Origin: an uncultured Thermomicrobiales bacterium
Lineage (GTDB): Bacteria > Chloroflexota > Chloroflexia > Thermomicrobiales > UBA6265
DNA: 50,154 bases
Assembly (NCBI GenBank): GCA_902806335.1
Contig: CADCWG010000311.1
Span: 1 to 50,154, forward strand
Direction: 5' to 3'
Below, in pieces: positions 18,167 to 26,833 of this stretch; the stretch's first letter is position 1, and each line of letters starts with the position of its first letter. The position numbers and the translations under genes were made by a program. Under the pieces are notes generated by a model. It searched no databases and had not been told where the DNA came from. It saw only the letters and a list, made by a program, of their open reading frames with translations.

Positions 18167-19477
18167 GTGCGGCTGACGATCGTCACGGTCGGGTCGCGGG
18201 GGGACGTCCAGCCGATCGTGGCCCTCGGGGTCGGCCTCCGAGACGCCGGCCACGCGGTGCGGATCGCCGCGCCGTTGCCGTTCGCCGGGCTGGTCACGGC
18301 GCACGGGCTCGACTTCGCCCCGCTCGCGGGCGACCCGCGCGCCCTGCTCGAGACGGAGGCGGGCCGGGCGTGGCTCGACTCCGGGGGGAACGGGCTGGTC
18401 TTCGCCCGGCGCTTCGTCCGCCTCCTCGGCGGCAACCTCGAGGCTGCGCTCGCCGACACCCTGGCGGCGTGCCAGGGGGCCGACGCGGTCCTCGGCGCGG
18501 TCTTCGCCTTCGGCGCGGAGAGCGCCGCCGAGAGACTCGGGGTGCCCTACGGCCGGCTGCTGCTCCAGCCGTTCGACCGCACCCGCGCCTTCCCGACCGT
18601 CGGCGTCCCGCGCTCGCTCGGCCCCCGGCACGACCTCGCCACCCACCTTGTCGCCGAGCAGGTGCTCTGGCAGCCGGTCCGGCGGCCGCTCAACCGTTGG
18701 CGGCGCGGCAGCCTCGGTCTGCCGCCGCTCCCCCTCCTCGGTCCCGCGATGGTCCCGCCCGAACGTCGGCCGCCCACGCTCTACGGCTTCAGCCCGCTCG
18801 TCGTCCCGCCCCCGCCCGACTGGGGGACGCGGGTGGCGGTCACCGGCTACTGGCCGCTCGGCCCCGACCCGGGGTGGACGCCGCCACCGGCGCTGGAGGC
18901 CTTCCTCGCCGGAGGGGCGCCGCCGGTCTCGGTGGGCTTCGGCAGCATGACGGCGCGCGACCCCGCCGCGCTGCTGAGGACGACCCTGGCCGCGCTGCGG
19001 GCCGCCGGCCGGAGGGGCGTGCTCCTCGCCGGGTGGAGCGGTCTCGGCGTCGGTGCCGGGGACATCCCCGCGGACGTGTTCCTCGCCGACGAGATCCCGC
19101 ACGGGTGGCTCTTCCCGCGCTGCGCGGCGGTCGTCCACCACGGCGGGGCGGGGACGACCGCCGCGTCGCTGCGGGCGGGGGTGCCGACGGTGGTCGTCCC
19201 GTTCTTCGCCGACCAGCCGTTCTGGGGGCGCCGGGTCCACGCCCTTGGCGTCGGTCCCCGTCCGATCCCGTTTCGCCGGCTCGACGCCACCCGCCTGGCC
19301 GAGGCGGTCCGGAGCACGGAGGACCCGGACCTACGGGCGCGGGCGACGGCGCTCGGGGCCCGCCTGCGGGCGGAGGACGGCGTCGGCCGGGCCGTCGCGG
19401 TGATCGAGCGCTGGCTGGGGACGCCGAGCGTCCGGCCGGGTGGCGAGGAGACAGGCGGGCCGGCGAGAGGCGCCTGA
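18167..19477 (+). CDS. UGT-type glycosyltransferase (GT1, sterol/macrolide-like)
   Basis: This is a 436-aa GT-B fold enzyme that moves a sugar from a nucleotide donor to a small lipophilic acceptor. The N-terminus is the classic LTIVTVGSRGDVQPIVALG. The C-terminal donor site has VVHHGGAGTTAASLRAGVP followed by VPFFADQPFWGRRV, matching the macrolide and sterol glucosyltransferase pattern. Mid-protein VGFGSM is the usual start of the second domain. The GTG at 18167 is chosen over an ATG 99 bp upstream because GGGGAGG lies about nine bases before it and the conserved strand starts right after. The acceptor is unknown. It stands alone, without biosynthetic neighbours. Confidence 0.9.
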   Translation: MRLTIVTVGSRGDVQPIVALGVGLRDAGHAVRIAAPLPFAGLVTAHGLDFAPLAGDPRALLETEAGRAWLDSGGNGLVFARRFVRLLGGNLEAALADTLAACQGADAVLGAVFAFGAESAAERLGVPYGRLLLQPFDRTRAFPTVGVPRSLGPRHDLATHLVAEQVLWQPVRRPLNRWRRGSLGLPPLPLLGPAMVPPERRPPTLYGFSPLVVPPPPDWGTRVAVTGYWPLGPDPGWTPPPALEAFLAGGAPPVSVGFGSMTARDPAALLRTTLAALRAAGRRGVLLAGWSGLGVGAGDIPADVFLADEIPHGWLFPRCAAVVHHGGAGTTAASLRAGVPTVVVPFFADQPFWGRRVHALGVGPRPIPFRRLDATRLAEAVRSTEDPDLRARATALGARLRAEDGVGRAVAVIERWLGTPSVRPGGEETGGPARGA

Positions 19478-19795
19478 TACGGTATCCGGCCGTTGGGTGG
19501 TGGGACGGGCGCGCCGGCGGCCGGTCCCTCCCGGGGCCGAACCCTGACGGCCGAGGCTCAGTGACCTAGCTGGCCGACCCCGGCCGCGGGCCAACCGGGC
19601 GAAGTCCGGACGATCACCCGGTCCCCGTCTGAGAGACCGGCGACACTCGGACCAGGTGTCCCAGGGGCCGGTGATCCCTGGTCTCGCAGGTGCCGCCGGC
19701 CGTGCCCGACGTTCCCCAAGATGGCTGGACGGGGTGACCGGTAGGGCGGACTGGCGGATGACGCCGGCGGGGCTCGCCGAACGTCGCCGGTGCCG
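19478..19795. other. Convergent gap after the glycosyltransferase
   Basis: About 320 bp between converging genes. A six-base inverted pair (accagg/cctggt) spaced by about 20 bases lies near 19650. I see no gene. Confidence 0.4.
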
Positions 19796-20680
19796 TCAGC
19801 GGGCGTCGTCGTGATCTGGCCCGCGCCAGGCGGCGACGTAGTCTCGGAAGGCATCGTCTCCCCGAAGGTAGGCGGCGAGCAGCTCGTCGAGGTTGCCGCC
19901 CTCCGGGCGCGCCGCACCCTTGCCGTCGTCGCCGTAGACCTCCCGCCACCAGGTCGCCTCGGCGGCGTGGGCCGCGATCTCCTCCTCGAGCCGGGCGCCG
20001 CTTGGGAGGACCGTGCACGATCTCGTCGCCGCGCAGTGCGTCCCGCTGATCGCGCGGTCGATGTGGGCGGCCTCGTGAACCAGCGTCGCCGCGAGGACGT
20101 CGACTTCCAGCCACGGCATCCGCGGGGCGTCGATGATCACGGTGCTGGTCGACCAATCGCCGGGCGCCGTCTCCCTCGCCTGGGCGCGGGCGAGGGTGCG
20201 ACCGGGCAGTGGGGCGACGCCGACACAGACGCGGCGATCGAGGAGCACGGCGAAGAGGCGCTCGCCTTCGGCGGTCCGCCGCATCAGCGCCAGGCCCTCC
20301 CTGAGCTGCGTTCGGACGCCGGGCTCGAGGCCGTCGCAGAGCGGGAAGCGGCCGCTGTTCGTCCCGACCCCCGGCGGCGGCGGGGTGACCGTCGCGTCGG
20401 CCGCCGCGCGGGGCACCACGAGCGCGAGCACGACCAGCACGACCAGCAGCGCGACGGTGGCCCAGCCGGCGACGCGAGACCCGATCCCGCCCGTCGCCGC
20501 GGGTTCCTCCGGGGCGACCAGAGGCCGCCGGTACCTCGGCCCGTGCTGCCGCCCGCCGGTGCCGGCGCCCGACAGGTGACCGACGACCGGGGCGCTGGTC
20601 GCCGTCGGCCGGCGCCCGTTATGCCTCTCGCGGGCGCCAAGGGGCGCCAGGGGCCCAACCCGGGCCGACCGCACGGCCAC
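19796..20680 (-). CDS. Membrane-anchored HEXXH protein, paralogue 1
   Basis: I do not recognise a named family. With a GTG start at 20680 the product is 294 aa: a 70-residue cytosolic, Pro/Arg-rich part, one membrane segment (about 71-89), then an exported domain. That domain holds HEAAH at 202-206 inside LVHEAAHIDR, an acidic helix LEEEIAAHAAEATWW shortly after, and four cysteines (C115, C152, C216, C222) that match the neighbouring paralogue. HEXXH followed by a glutamate-rich helix suggests a gluzincin-like zinc metallopeptidase. The start is uncertain: an ATG at 20872 would add 64 basic residues, but GTG 20680 places the membrane segment where the paralogue has it. Neither has a good ribosome site. 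Confidence 0.65.
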   Translation of the reverse strand: MAVRSARVGPLAPLGARERHNGRRPTATSAPVVGHLSGAGTGGRQHGPRYRRPLVAPEEPAATGGIGSRVAGWATVALLVVLVVLALVVPRAAADATVTPPPPGVGTNSGRFPLCDGLEPGVRTQLREGLALMRRTAEGERLFAVLLDRRVCVGVAPLPGRTLARAQARETAPGDWSTSTVIIDAPRMPWLEVDVLAATLVHEAAHIDRAISGTHCAATRSCTVLPSGARLEEEIAAHAAEATWWREVYGDDGKGAARPEGGNLDELLAAYLRGDDAFRDYVAAWRGPDHDDAR

Positions 20681-21034
20681 CGTTGGGCGGGCGTGGCCCG
20701 GGCGTCGGCGGGGCCGGGGAGCCCACGACGTCCCGTCTCTCGGCACCGCCCACGACCGAGCACCCCGTCGCCGCTCCGCCGACCGGGGTCGGACGGCCGG
20801 CGGCGCGGCGGGGCGCGGCCCGCGCCGGCGGGTGGCTCTGGCGATCCTGGTCCGGGTCGCGATGTCGATCATGGCCGGGTCGGCCCCTCGGGGCGGAGCT
20901 GGTCCACCGGGGGTCTGTTGGGCGCCCGGCGGAGGGTGGACAAGTTCGGCCGATCTGTCATCCGGGGCGTCGACACGGCATCCGAGAGGGACGGCTGGCG
21001 AATGGGAGCCGAGCCGACAGGGCCGGAGTTAGGG
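20681..21034. other. Gap between the two HEXXH paralogues
   Basis: This region separates two minus-strand paralogues. It would hold the promoter of paralogue 1, or its N-terminus if the ATG at 20872 is used. No hairpin or clear promoter is evident. Confidence 0.4.
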
Positions 21035-21970
21035 CTAGAACCCGCCCTCCCGGGTGTCGCCGCGAAGCTCTCGGACGTGCGACTCGAAGGCGACCCGGCC
21101 CTCGAGGTAGGCGTCGGCGAGGCGGTTGAGACCGTAGTCGTAGCCGATCGCGAAGCGTTTCCCGTCCTCGCCGTAGGCCTCGATCCACCACTCGGCCTCC
21201 GCCGCGTGGGCCGCGACCTCCTCCTCCAGCTCCACGCCGTTGGCGAGCACCGTGCAGCTCTCGTCGTAGTCGCAGGCCAGCCCGTTGATGTAGCGGTCGA
21301 TGTGGGTCGCCTCGTGGACGAGCAGCGCCGCGACCACGTCGCTCTCTCCGGCATGGAGGATGTCGCTGTCGACCATGATGGTGGAGCGGGACCAGTCACC
21401 GGTCAGCGACGACTGGCTGGCGTAGGCATAGCCGCTGTTATAGGGGATGTCCTCGACGCCGACGCAGACCAGCTCATCGAGGAGCTGGTCGAACAGGCGA
21501 CGTCCCTCGTCCGTGCGACGCATCAGGTTCATCGCGTCGGCCAGGTCGCGGCCGTCGGACGCGGAGACGGACGCGCATAGCGGGAGGTCCGGCGCCCCGG
21601 GCACGGTGGCGAAGGCCGGCTGCTCGTCGATCGTGCTGGCCACCGACCGGCCGGCGAAGCGGGCGACCTCGTCCCACTGCCCGCCCGAGGCGAGCAGCCG
21701 GATGGTGGCCTCGTTCCGGGACGCGAGCAGACCGCCGAGCACGACCGTCAGGGACAGCAGGAGGCCGACCAGCTTCACCAGCCCGCCGGCCCCCTCCCGC
21801 GGTGCCGGCTGGGCGCGTCCGTCCCGCCCGGCCGGGTACCACGGGGGCGGGGCGCCGTAGGGCGAATGCCCCTCGGGCGGGGCCCCCGCAGGCCGGGTGC
21901 CAATCGTCGGACCGAATCGCGGCCCCCTCCCGGGGTCACCGGCCGCATCCGGATGGGAGGGACCGGCCAT
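21035..21970 (-). CDS. Membrane-anchored HEXXH protein, paralogue 2
   Basis: This is a 311-aa protein of the same unnamed family as its neighbour. The order is a Pro/Gly-rich cytosolic segment (1-60), one membrane helix (64-83), then an extracytoplasmic domain with HEATH at 219-223 (LVHEATHIDRYING) and the helix EEEVAAHAAEAEWW at about 249-262. Cysteines C132, C169, C233 and C239 match those of paralogue 1, which suggests two disulfides outside the cell. Shared text includes MRRT-EGRRLF, VCVGV, GDWS-ST and SCTVL. A zinc protease is the simplest reading, with E251 or a nearby residue as third ligand, but this is inference. The start ATG 21970 is plausible though lacking a strong ribosome site. 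Confidence 0.7.
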   Translation of the reverse strand: MAGPSHPDAAGDPGRGPRFGPTIGTRPAGAPPEGHSPYGAPPPWYPAGRDGRAQPAPREGAGGLVKLVGLLLSLTVVLGGLLASRNEATIRLLASGGQWDEVARFAGRSVASTIDEQPAFATVPGAPDLPLCASVSASDGRDLADAMNLMRRTDEGRRLFDQLLDELVCVGVEDIPYNSGYAYASQSSLTGDWSRSTIMVDSDILHAGESDVVAALLVHEATHIDRYINGLACDYDESCTVLANGVELEEEVAAHAAEAEWWIEAYGEDGKRFAIGYDYGLNRLADAYLEGRVAFESHVRELRGDTREGGF

Positions 21971-22363
21971 CCCGAGCCCCGCCGCGTCGCGCGCGCGGTC
22001 ACTCCGGGTCGCCCCGAAGGGCGCCCTCCGCCCGTCGCCGCGGGATGCCGGGTAGACGTAGCCGGGCCCCGGGTCGAAGCGCCCGCGCCGCGTCGGTTCC
22101 GCTCGGTTCCGCGACGACTCGTCCACGCGGTGCCCTGGCGACGGTGCTTCCGGGTCGGGGAGCACCCAACTGATGGGTCCCGCAGGGGCCACCTGACCCA
22201 GTGTAGCGGCTCCCCCAGGGGGTTGGTAGCGCGGGGCCGGGACGCCCGGGGCCCGATCCGAGGCCGATACCGCCGACGTCGCGCGGCCGTTTCCGCCCAG
22301 GATCGGCGACAATCGCCGCGGGCGGTGCCGCGCCCGCCGGCCGCCGATGGAGGACCGTGCCGC
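21971..22363. other. Divergent gap between HEXXH gene and phosphotriesterase-like gene
   Basis: About 390 bp. On the minus strand a TACACT hexamer (22200-22205) could serve paralogue 2. On the plus strand tggagga (22348-22354) is the ribosome site for the next gene. Nothing else stands out. Confidence 0.4.
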
Positions 22364-23404
22364 GTGCGCGAAGGATCGACCGCCGCGTCGACCGGCGGTG
22401 AGGACCGCGTCGACGACTTCGGCCTCGCCCCCGGCGAGTCGTTCGAGCCGGACGAGCTGCCGGAGCCGTCGCTCGATCTCGCCACCCCCCATGTGATGAC
22501 CGTCCTCGGGCCGATCCGGCCCGAGGAACTCGGGCCGGCCCTGCACCACGAGCACCTGTTCGCCAACCCGCCGGCGGTGGCCGCCGACGAGCCCGACTTC
22601 GTCCTCGACGACCGGCACGCCACGCTCGCCGAGCTCGAGGACTTCTACGCCGCCGGCGGACGGGGGATCGTCGACGCCTCGCCCGCCGACTACGGCCGCG
22701 ACGTCGGCTCCCTGCGGTGGGTGGCAGAGCGGGCTCCCGTCCACGTCGTGGCGGTGACGGGGCACCACAAGGCCCTCCACGCCGAGCGCCTGATCGGCGA
22801 CCGGGGGGAGGACGAACTGGCCGCCGTGATGGTCCACGAGCTCACGGAGGGGGTCGCGGACACTGGGGTCCGGCCCGGCGTGATCAAGGCGGGAACCAGC
22901 CTCGACGCCGTGCTGCCGGTCGAGGCGACGGCGCTGCGGGCGGCGGCGCTGGCCCACCTCGCGACCGGGGCGCCGATCACGACCCACACCGAGCAGGGCA
23001 CCATGGCCCCCGAGCAGCTGGCGATCCTGGCTTCCGAGGGGGTCGACCCCTCCCGGGTGATCCTCGGGCACCTCGATCGCAAGCTGGAGGAGGGGTACCT
23101 GCGCGGGGTGCTCGAGACCGGAGCCTTCGTCTCATTCGACAGCCTGAGCAACCCCCGGCGCCCGCCCGACGGACCCAAGGCGGCGATGGTCCGCCGGCTG
23201 GTCGAGGCAGGGTACGGCGATCAGCTGCTCCTCTCGCAGGACCTCGCTCGCCGCTCGGCGCTGCGCGCGTACGGCGGCCAGCCGGGCTGGACGGCGATCT
23301 TCGACCGCTTCGCGCTCTTGCTGCTGGAGGAGGGACTCTCGGCGATGACGGTCCGGCGCCTGCTCGTCGACAACGTCGCCCGCGCGCTGACGGTGCGCCG
23401 GTGA
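22364..23404 (+). CDS. Phosphotriesterase-family hydrolase
   Basis: This is a 346-aa binuclear metal hydrolase of the PTE/amidohydrolase fold. All ligands of the family appear in order: H62 and H64 (LHHEHLF), the bridging carboxylated lysine K175 (GVIKAGTS), H208 (THTEQGT), H236 (GHLDRK) and D293 (SQDLAR). The family covers phosphotriesterases, lactonases and sugar-phosphate lactonases, and natural activity is most often lactonase-like. It is cytosolic with no signal peptide. The GTG start at 22364 has GGAGG ten bases upstream; an ATG at 22496 would lose a variable N-terminal stretch only. Its TGA overlaps the GTG of the following HAD gene, so the two form an operon. Confidence 0.88.
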   Translation: MREGSTAASTGGEDRVDDFGLAPGESFEPDELPEPSLDLATPHVMTVLGPIRPEELGPALHHEHLFANPPAVAADEPDFVLDDRHATLAELEDFYAAGGRGIVDASPADYGRDVGSLRWVAERAPVHVVAVTGHHKALHAERLIGDRGEDELAAVMVHELTEGVADTGVRPGVIKAGTSLDAVLPVEATALRAAALAHLATGAPITTHTEQGTMAPEQLAILASEGVDPSRVILGHLDRKLEEGYLRGVLETGAFVSFDSLSNPRRPPDGPKAAMVRRLVEAGYGDQLLLSQDLARRSALRAYGGQPGWTAIFDRFALLLLEEGLSAMTVRRLLVDNVARALTVRR

Positions 23405-24204
23405 GCGCCCCGCCGGGCGACCACGGTGACCCGCGTGCCGACGCGGTGGGCAGGACCGGCCCGACGGAGGTCCCTATCGTCGCCGCGCCCGCGGTGCCAC
23501 CCGCGGTGCCGCCCCCGGACGCGAGGATCCGGGCGCTCATCTTCGACATGGACGGCCTGCTGGTCGACAGCGAGCCGCTCTCGGAGGTGGCGATGCGGGT
23601 CTTCCTCCGCCGGCACGGCCGGGACCTCGAACCGGACCTGATGGGCGCCCTGCTTGGGCGTCGGTTGCCCGAGGCGACCGCCATCGTCGCCGCGCGGTAC
23701 GGGCTGCCGGGGAACGTCGCCGCGCTGACCGAGGAGTTCGACGAGGTCCGCCTGGAGACGATCCGCGGCAACCTGCGCGCCTTTCCCGGCGCCGCCGAGC
23801 TGATCGCGTTCGCGCGAGCCGCCGGGCTGCGGGTCGCGCTCGCGACGTCCAGTCGGCGCCGCCACGTCGATCTCTCCCTCGCCGAGACCGGCCTCAGCGG
23901 CCGGTTCGACGCGGAGGCCACCGGGGATGAGGTCGCGCTGGGCAAGCCGGCACCGGACCTGTTCCTGCTCGCCGCGGGCCGGCTGGGGGTGGCGGCGGCC
24001 GACTGCGTGGTCCTCGAGGACGCGCCGACCGGGGTCGCCGCGGCCGCGGCGGCGGGCATGCGCTGCCTGCTGGTCCGCCGACCGGGGACACCCGCGGCCT
24101 CGTTCCCGGTCGCGCCGACGGCGACCCTCGCCGACCTGGATGCGGCCGCCGGGTGGCTGCGGGGATGGGGTGTCCAACCGGGCGGCGCGACGCCGGCGAG
24201 GTGA
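23401..24204 (+). CDS. HAD family phosphatase/phosphoglucomutase-like
   Basis: This is a 267-aa HAD-superfamily enzyme of the beta-phosphoglucomutase type. Motif I is FDMDGLLVDSE with nucleophile D49 and acid/base D51, motif II is ATSSRRRHV, the lysine is in LGKPAPDLF, and motif IV is VLEDAPTGVAAA. A helical cap lies between motif I and motif II. About 40 N-terminal residues are a Pro/Ala-rich extension. It may dephosphorylate a small sugar phosphate or isomerise one. The GTG start shares bases with the previous stop (GTGA, 23401-23404), which indicates coupled translation with the phosphotriesterase-like enzyme. Together they suggest clearance of phosphorylated or lactone metabolites. Confidence 0.88.
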   Translation: MSAPPGDHGDPRADAVGRTGPTEVPIVAAPAVPPAVPPPDARIRALIFDMDGLLVDSEPLSEVAMRVFLRRHGRDLEPDLMGALLGRRLPEATAIVAARYGLPGNVAALTEEFDEVRLETIRGNLRAFPGAAELIAFARAAGLRVALATSSRRRHVDLSLAETGLSGRFDAEATGDEVALGKPAPDLFLLAAGRLGVAAADCVVLEDAPTGVAAAAAAGMRCLLVRRPGTPAASFPVAPTATLADLDAAAGWLRGWGVQPGGATPAR

Positions 24205-24247
24205 GCGACCCACCACCCTTCCCGTCGCCCCGGAGCGACGTGCCGGG

Positions 24248-24253
24248 TACCAT
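24248..24253 (+). promoter_or_regulatory. TACCAT -10-like element before the 78-aa gene
   Basis: TACCAT lies 44 bp after the HAD stop and 94 bp before the ATG at 24347, giving a plausible leader of about 85 bases. No -35 is evident. Confidence 0.35.
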
Positions 24254-24346
24254 GGTCGCGGCTGAGATCGGGGGCGGTTGGGTGGGCCGGCGCGAGGCGC
24301 CCGGCCATCGCGGCGAGCGTGGGACCGAGGAGCGGGGAGGGGTCAG

Positions 24347-24583
24347 ATGACGGTGCGCGTCTACCTCGTGGCGGCCCGGCTGGCGGACGGCCCGCCGCGG
24401 CCGGACGACCTGCCCGCGGAGCGCCTGTTCGTCCACGCCTCGGCGCTGCCCGAAGTCTGGGTCGAGACCGAGAGCCTGGCCGTGCCGGAGCCGGGCCGGG
24501 CCGTCTCCTTCGCCCTCGCCCGGCCGATGGAGCTCGGGGTCGAGCGGGTCCTCGGCACGGTCGAGCGCAAGGTCACGAAGTAG
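24347..24583 (+). CDS. Small uncharacterised protein, 78 aa
   Basis: I do not recognise the family. A ggggagggg ribosome site precedes ATG 24347 by about five bases, codon use is like the neighbours, and the text is protein-like: TVRVYLVAARLADGPP, then a hydrophobic/acidic core with VWVETESLAVPEPGRAVSF and a C-terminal GTVERKVTK. It has no membrane segment or cysteine. The predicted content is mostly beta strands. It has its own -10-like element upstream, so it may be a single-gene unit. Function cannot be stated. Confidence 0.7.
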   Translation: MTVRVYLVAARLADGPPRPDDLPAERLFVHASALPEVWVETESLAVPEPGRAVSFALARPMELGVERVLGTVERKVTK

Positions 24584-24886
24584 GGCCGGTCCCGGGCCGC
24601 CGTCCCCGGCGGGTCGCGACGACCGCGCACCCTCCCACCCGCTCTCCACGCGTCGCGGCCTTCCCCCGTCGGGGACACGGGCGAGCCGTCCCCTGGGAGA
24701 CGCGCGCCACGCTCAGATCGGGCGGCCACTCAGGCACGCCCGCCGGGACGACCCACGGCCGCCACGATGGCGTCTCGCCCCGCGCCGGCGCACGAGGAGG
24801 ACGGGCAGTTCCATCGTACGGGGCGGGTGACGGTCCCCGGAGCGGGCGAACCGCCGCCCGCGACCGGCGACGCGGGGGAGGGGCCG
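24584..24886. other. Gap or upstream region of the Ham1-like gene
   Basis: About 300 bp. An ATG at 24767 is in frame with the next gene and could extend it by 40 residues, but that extension is low-complexity and has no ribosome site. No hairpin stands out. Confidence 0.4.
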
Positions 24887-25645
24887 GTGACGGGAAGGTG
24901 GACCGGCGCCGGGCGGAGGCAGGCGACGCCGATCAGGCTGATCGTGGCCAGCGGCAACCCGGCGAAGGTCGCGGCGGTCGACCGGCTGCTTGCCGGGGCG
25001 GCGACAGTGTTGCCCCTTCCGCACAACATATCGCTGGAGGGCGAAAGCGATGAGGAGGCCGGGGCCACGGTCGATGCCGTCGCGGCCGCCAAGGCGCTGG
25101 CCTGGTCGCGCAGGGTTGCCGCCGCCCGCGCCGTCGGCCGGGGCACCCGATCGGCGTCGGCCCGGACCGGGCGTCATACAGACCAGGGTGCAGCAGAAGG
25201 AGATGAGGAGCCGTTGGTGCTCGCGACCGATGGCGGGTTGCTGTTCCCCGCGCTGGGTTCCGCGTGGGATCCCGTCCGCACCCGCCGCTTCGCCGGGCCG
25301 GACGCCGACGGCGTCGACCGGGCGCGGGCGCTGCTGGCGAGGGCCGAGGGGTTGGACGGCGACGACCGGCGGATCGGCTGGCGGGAGGCGGTCGCCGTTG
25401 CCCGCGGCGACGCCGTGGTCGTCCGCTTCGCCGCCGAGAGCCCGCCGGGCAAGTTGGCTCGAGCGGTCGACCCGGCGCTGGTCGCCGCGGGGGAGGGGTT
25501 CTGGCTGCCGGCGGTCTGGCGCTGTCCGGAGTACGGCGGCCGCCTACTCGCCGAACTCCTGCCCGCCGAGCGCGACGACCGGGACGACCACTGGTCGCGG
25601 CTGGGCGCGGACCTCCGGCGGTGGCTCGCCGACCAGCACGGATGA
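24887..25645 (+). CDS. Non-canonical purine NTP pyrophosphatase-like protein (Ham1/RdgB fold)
   Basis: This is a 252-aa cytosolic protein with the Ham1/ITPase outline. The N-terminal LIVASGNPAKVAAVDRLL matches the substrate loop T/S-x-N-x-x-K. A central LATDGGLLFPALG matches the ADDSGL-x-V-x-A-L block. The Ham1 family removes ITP, XTP and dITP to keep them out of nucleic acids. The match is divergent: the catalytic ADDSGL block reads ATDGGL, and a variable insert with many Arg and Gly lies between the two blocks. Thus house-cleaning activity is likely but not certain. GTG 24887 is chosen because GGGGAGGGG sits about five bases upstream. The ATG at 24767 is the alternative. Confidence 0.72.
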   Translation: MTGRWTGAGRRQATPIRLIVASGNPAKVAAVDRLLAGAATVLPLPHNISLEGESDEEAGATVDAVAAAKALAWSRRVAAARAVGRGTRSASARTGRHTDQGAAEGDEEPLVLATDGGLLFPALGSAWDPVRTRRFAGPDADGVDRARALLARAEGLDGDDRRIGWREAVAVARGDAVVVRFAAESPPGKLARAVDPALVAAGEGFWLPAVWRCPEYGGRLLAELLPAERDDRDDHWSRLGADLRRWLADQHG

Positions 25646-25838
25646 CCCGCGCGGGCGCTGCACGCGGCCGATTGTCTTCCCGCCGTCAGCTGCCGTTCGC
25701 GCCTCGCCACGGCGTCCTCGCCGCCACCTGCGTCGCGTCGCCCGGCGGCAGGCGCTCGGCCGCGGCGGCCCATGCCCCCGGGTCTCTGGATCCGTCCCCT
25801 TACCGGCAACTCCGCTCAGCATCTGGGGTCTCTAGAGG

Positions 25839-26774
25839 CTACGCGACGCGCACCCACCGCCGCAGAATGTCCTGATCGGTCGGCGGGGAGACGGACGCCC
25901 AGAGGCCCCGTGAGAGCAACCGCTCACCGTCGTCCGCGGGGCTGAGCTGGTCGTAGCGGGCGAAGGTGGGGTCGGGTTGGAACCCGAGCCGACGGGCGAG
26001 CGCGCGAGAGGCGGCGTTGTCCGCGTCGCAGCCCCAGGTCGGCCGCAGCCCGCGGACCCGGGCCTGGGCGACGAACCGCCGCCCGACCGCGGTCGCCAGC
26101 CCTCGCCGCCGGAAGTCGTCCGCCGTCACGACCCCGACGTTCGCGTCCCCACGCCCGACGGCGATCGCGTAGGCGGCGGCGACGGGTTCCTCGTGGAGGA
26201 GCGCCACCGTCCCGAACCCTCCGGCACCGAAGCCGTCGTAGCCACCCCAGAAGTAGCCGATCAGTTCGGCCAGCGTCGCGTCCACCCGCTCGGCCAGCGT
26301 CGGGTCGAGGTCGACGATCGTCACGTCGTTCGCGCGCGCGTCACATCCGTCGGTGCCGGACCATTGGCCGGCGGCCACTGCCTCCGCCGCCATCTCGCCG
26401 TCCGCGGGGAGGACGAACGCGCGTCGCTCGACCACCTCCAGCGCGTCGCCGTGGTCGTCGAGGAGGGCGCGCCGCCAGGGATCGGACGGGGGCACGTAGG
26501 CGTAGAGGCTGCCGAAGACGGACGCCTCCGCCGGCATGTCGGCCATGAAGCGGCGAAGGGCTCGTCCGCCCGGTCCGCCCGGGTCCCCGGCCGGGTAATA
26601 GCCGTAGCTGCGGCAGAGCAGGGCCGCGGTCGGGTCCCGGGCAGCGTCGACGAAGAGGCGGCCCGGGGTGCGACCCTCGAGCCCGGCGCCGATCTGCGCC
26701 AGGTCCGGCCGCCCGCCGGCGAAGAGGCATCTCGCGCGCGCGAACGCGGACGGCGTCAGTTCCACGATCTCCAC
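25839..26774 (-). CDS. GNAT family N-acetyltransferase
   Basis: This is a 311-aa protein whose C-terminal half is a GNAT domain. GGFGTVALLHEEPVAAAYAI is the central sheet. VGVVTADDFRRRGLATAVGRRFV carries the acetyl-CoA loop (RRRGLATA), and CDADNAASRALARRLGF is the final beta-alpha unit. The N-terminal half resembles the substrate domain of the larger GNAT group that includes zwittermicin-type resistance acetyltransferases, but the similarity is general. GTG 26774 has GGAG six bases upstream. A second GTG three codons later is too close to its purine run. The substrate is unknown. It lies next to a broken methyltransferase gene on the same strand. Confidence 0.78.
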   Translation of the reverse strand: MEIVELTPSAFARARCLFAGGRPDLAQIGAGLEGRTPGRLFVDAARDPTAALLCRSYGYYPAGDPGGPGGRALRRFMADMPAEASVFGSLYAYVPPSDPWRRALLDDHGDALEVVERRAFVLPADGEMAAEAVAAGQWSGTDGCDARANDVTIVDLDPTLAERVDATLAELIGYFWGGYDGFGAGGFGTVALLHEEPVAAAYAIAVGRGDANVGVVTADDFRRRGLATAVGRRFVAQARVRGLRPTWGCDADNAASRALARRLGFQPDPTFARYDQLSPADDGERLLSRGLWASVSPPTDQDILRRWVRVA

Positions 26775-26833
26775 CGGTCGCTCCGTCTGGCGTGCCCGAA
26801 CACGGGGCCTCGTCGTCGGCGGCGTGGGACACG

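Noticed and set aside
20681-20872. ATG 20872 as start of HEXXH paralogue 1
   Set aside because: It would add 64 Arg/Pro-rich residues with no match in the paralogue. GTG 20680 puts the membrane helix at the paralogue's position, though doubt remains.
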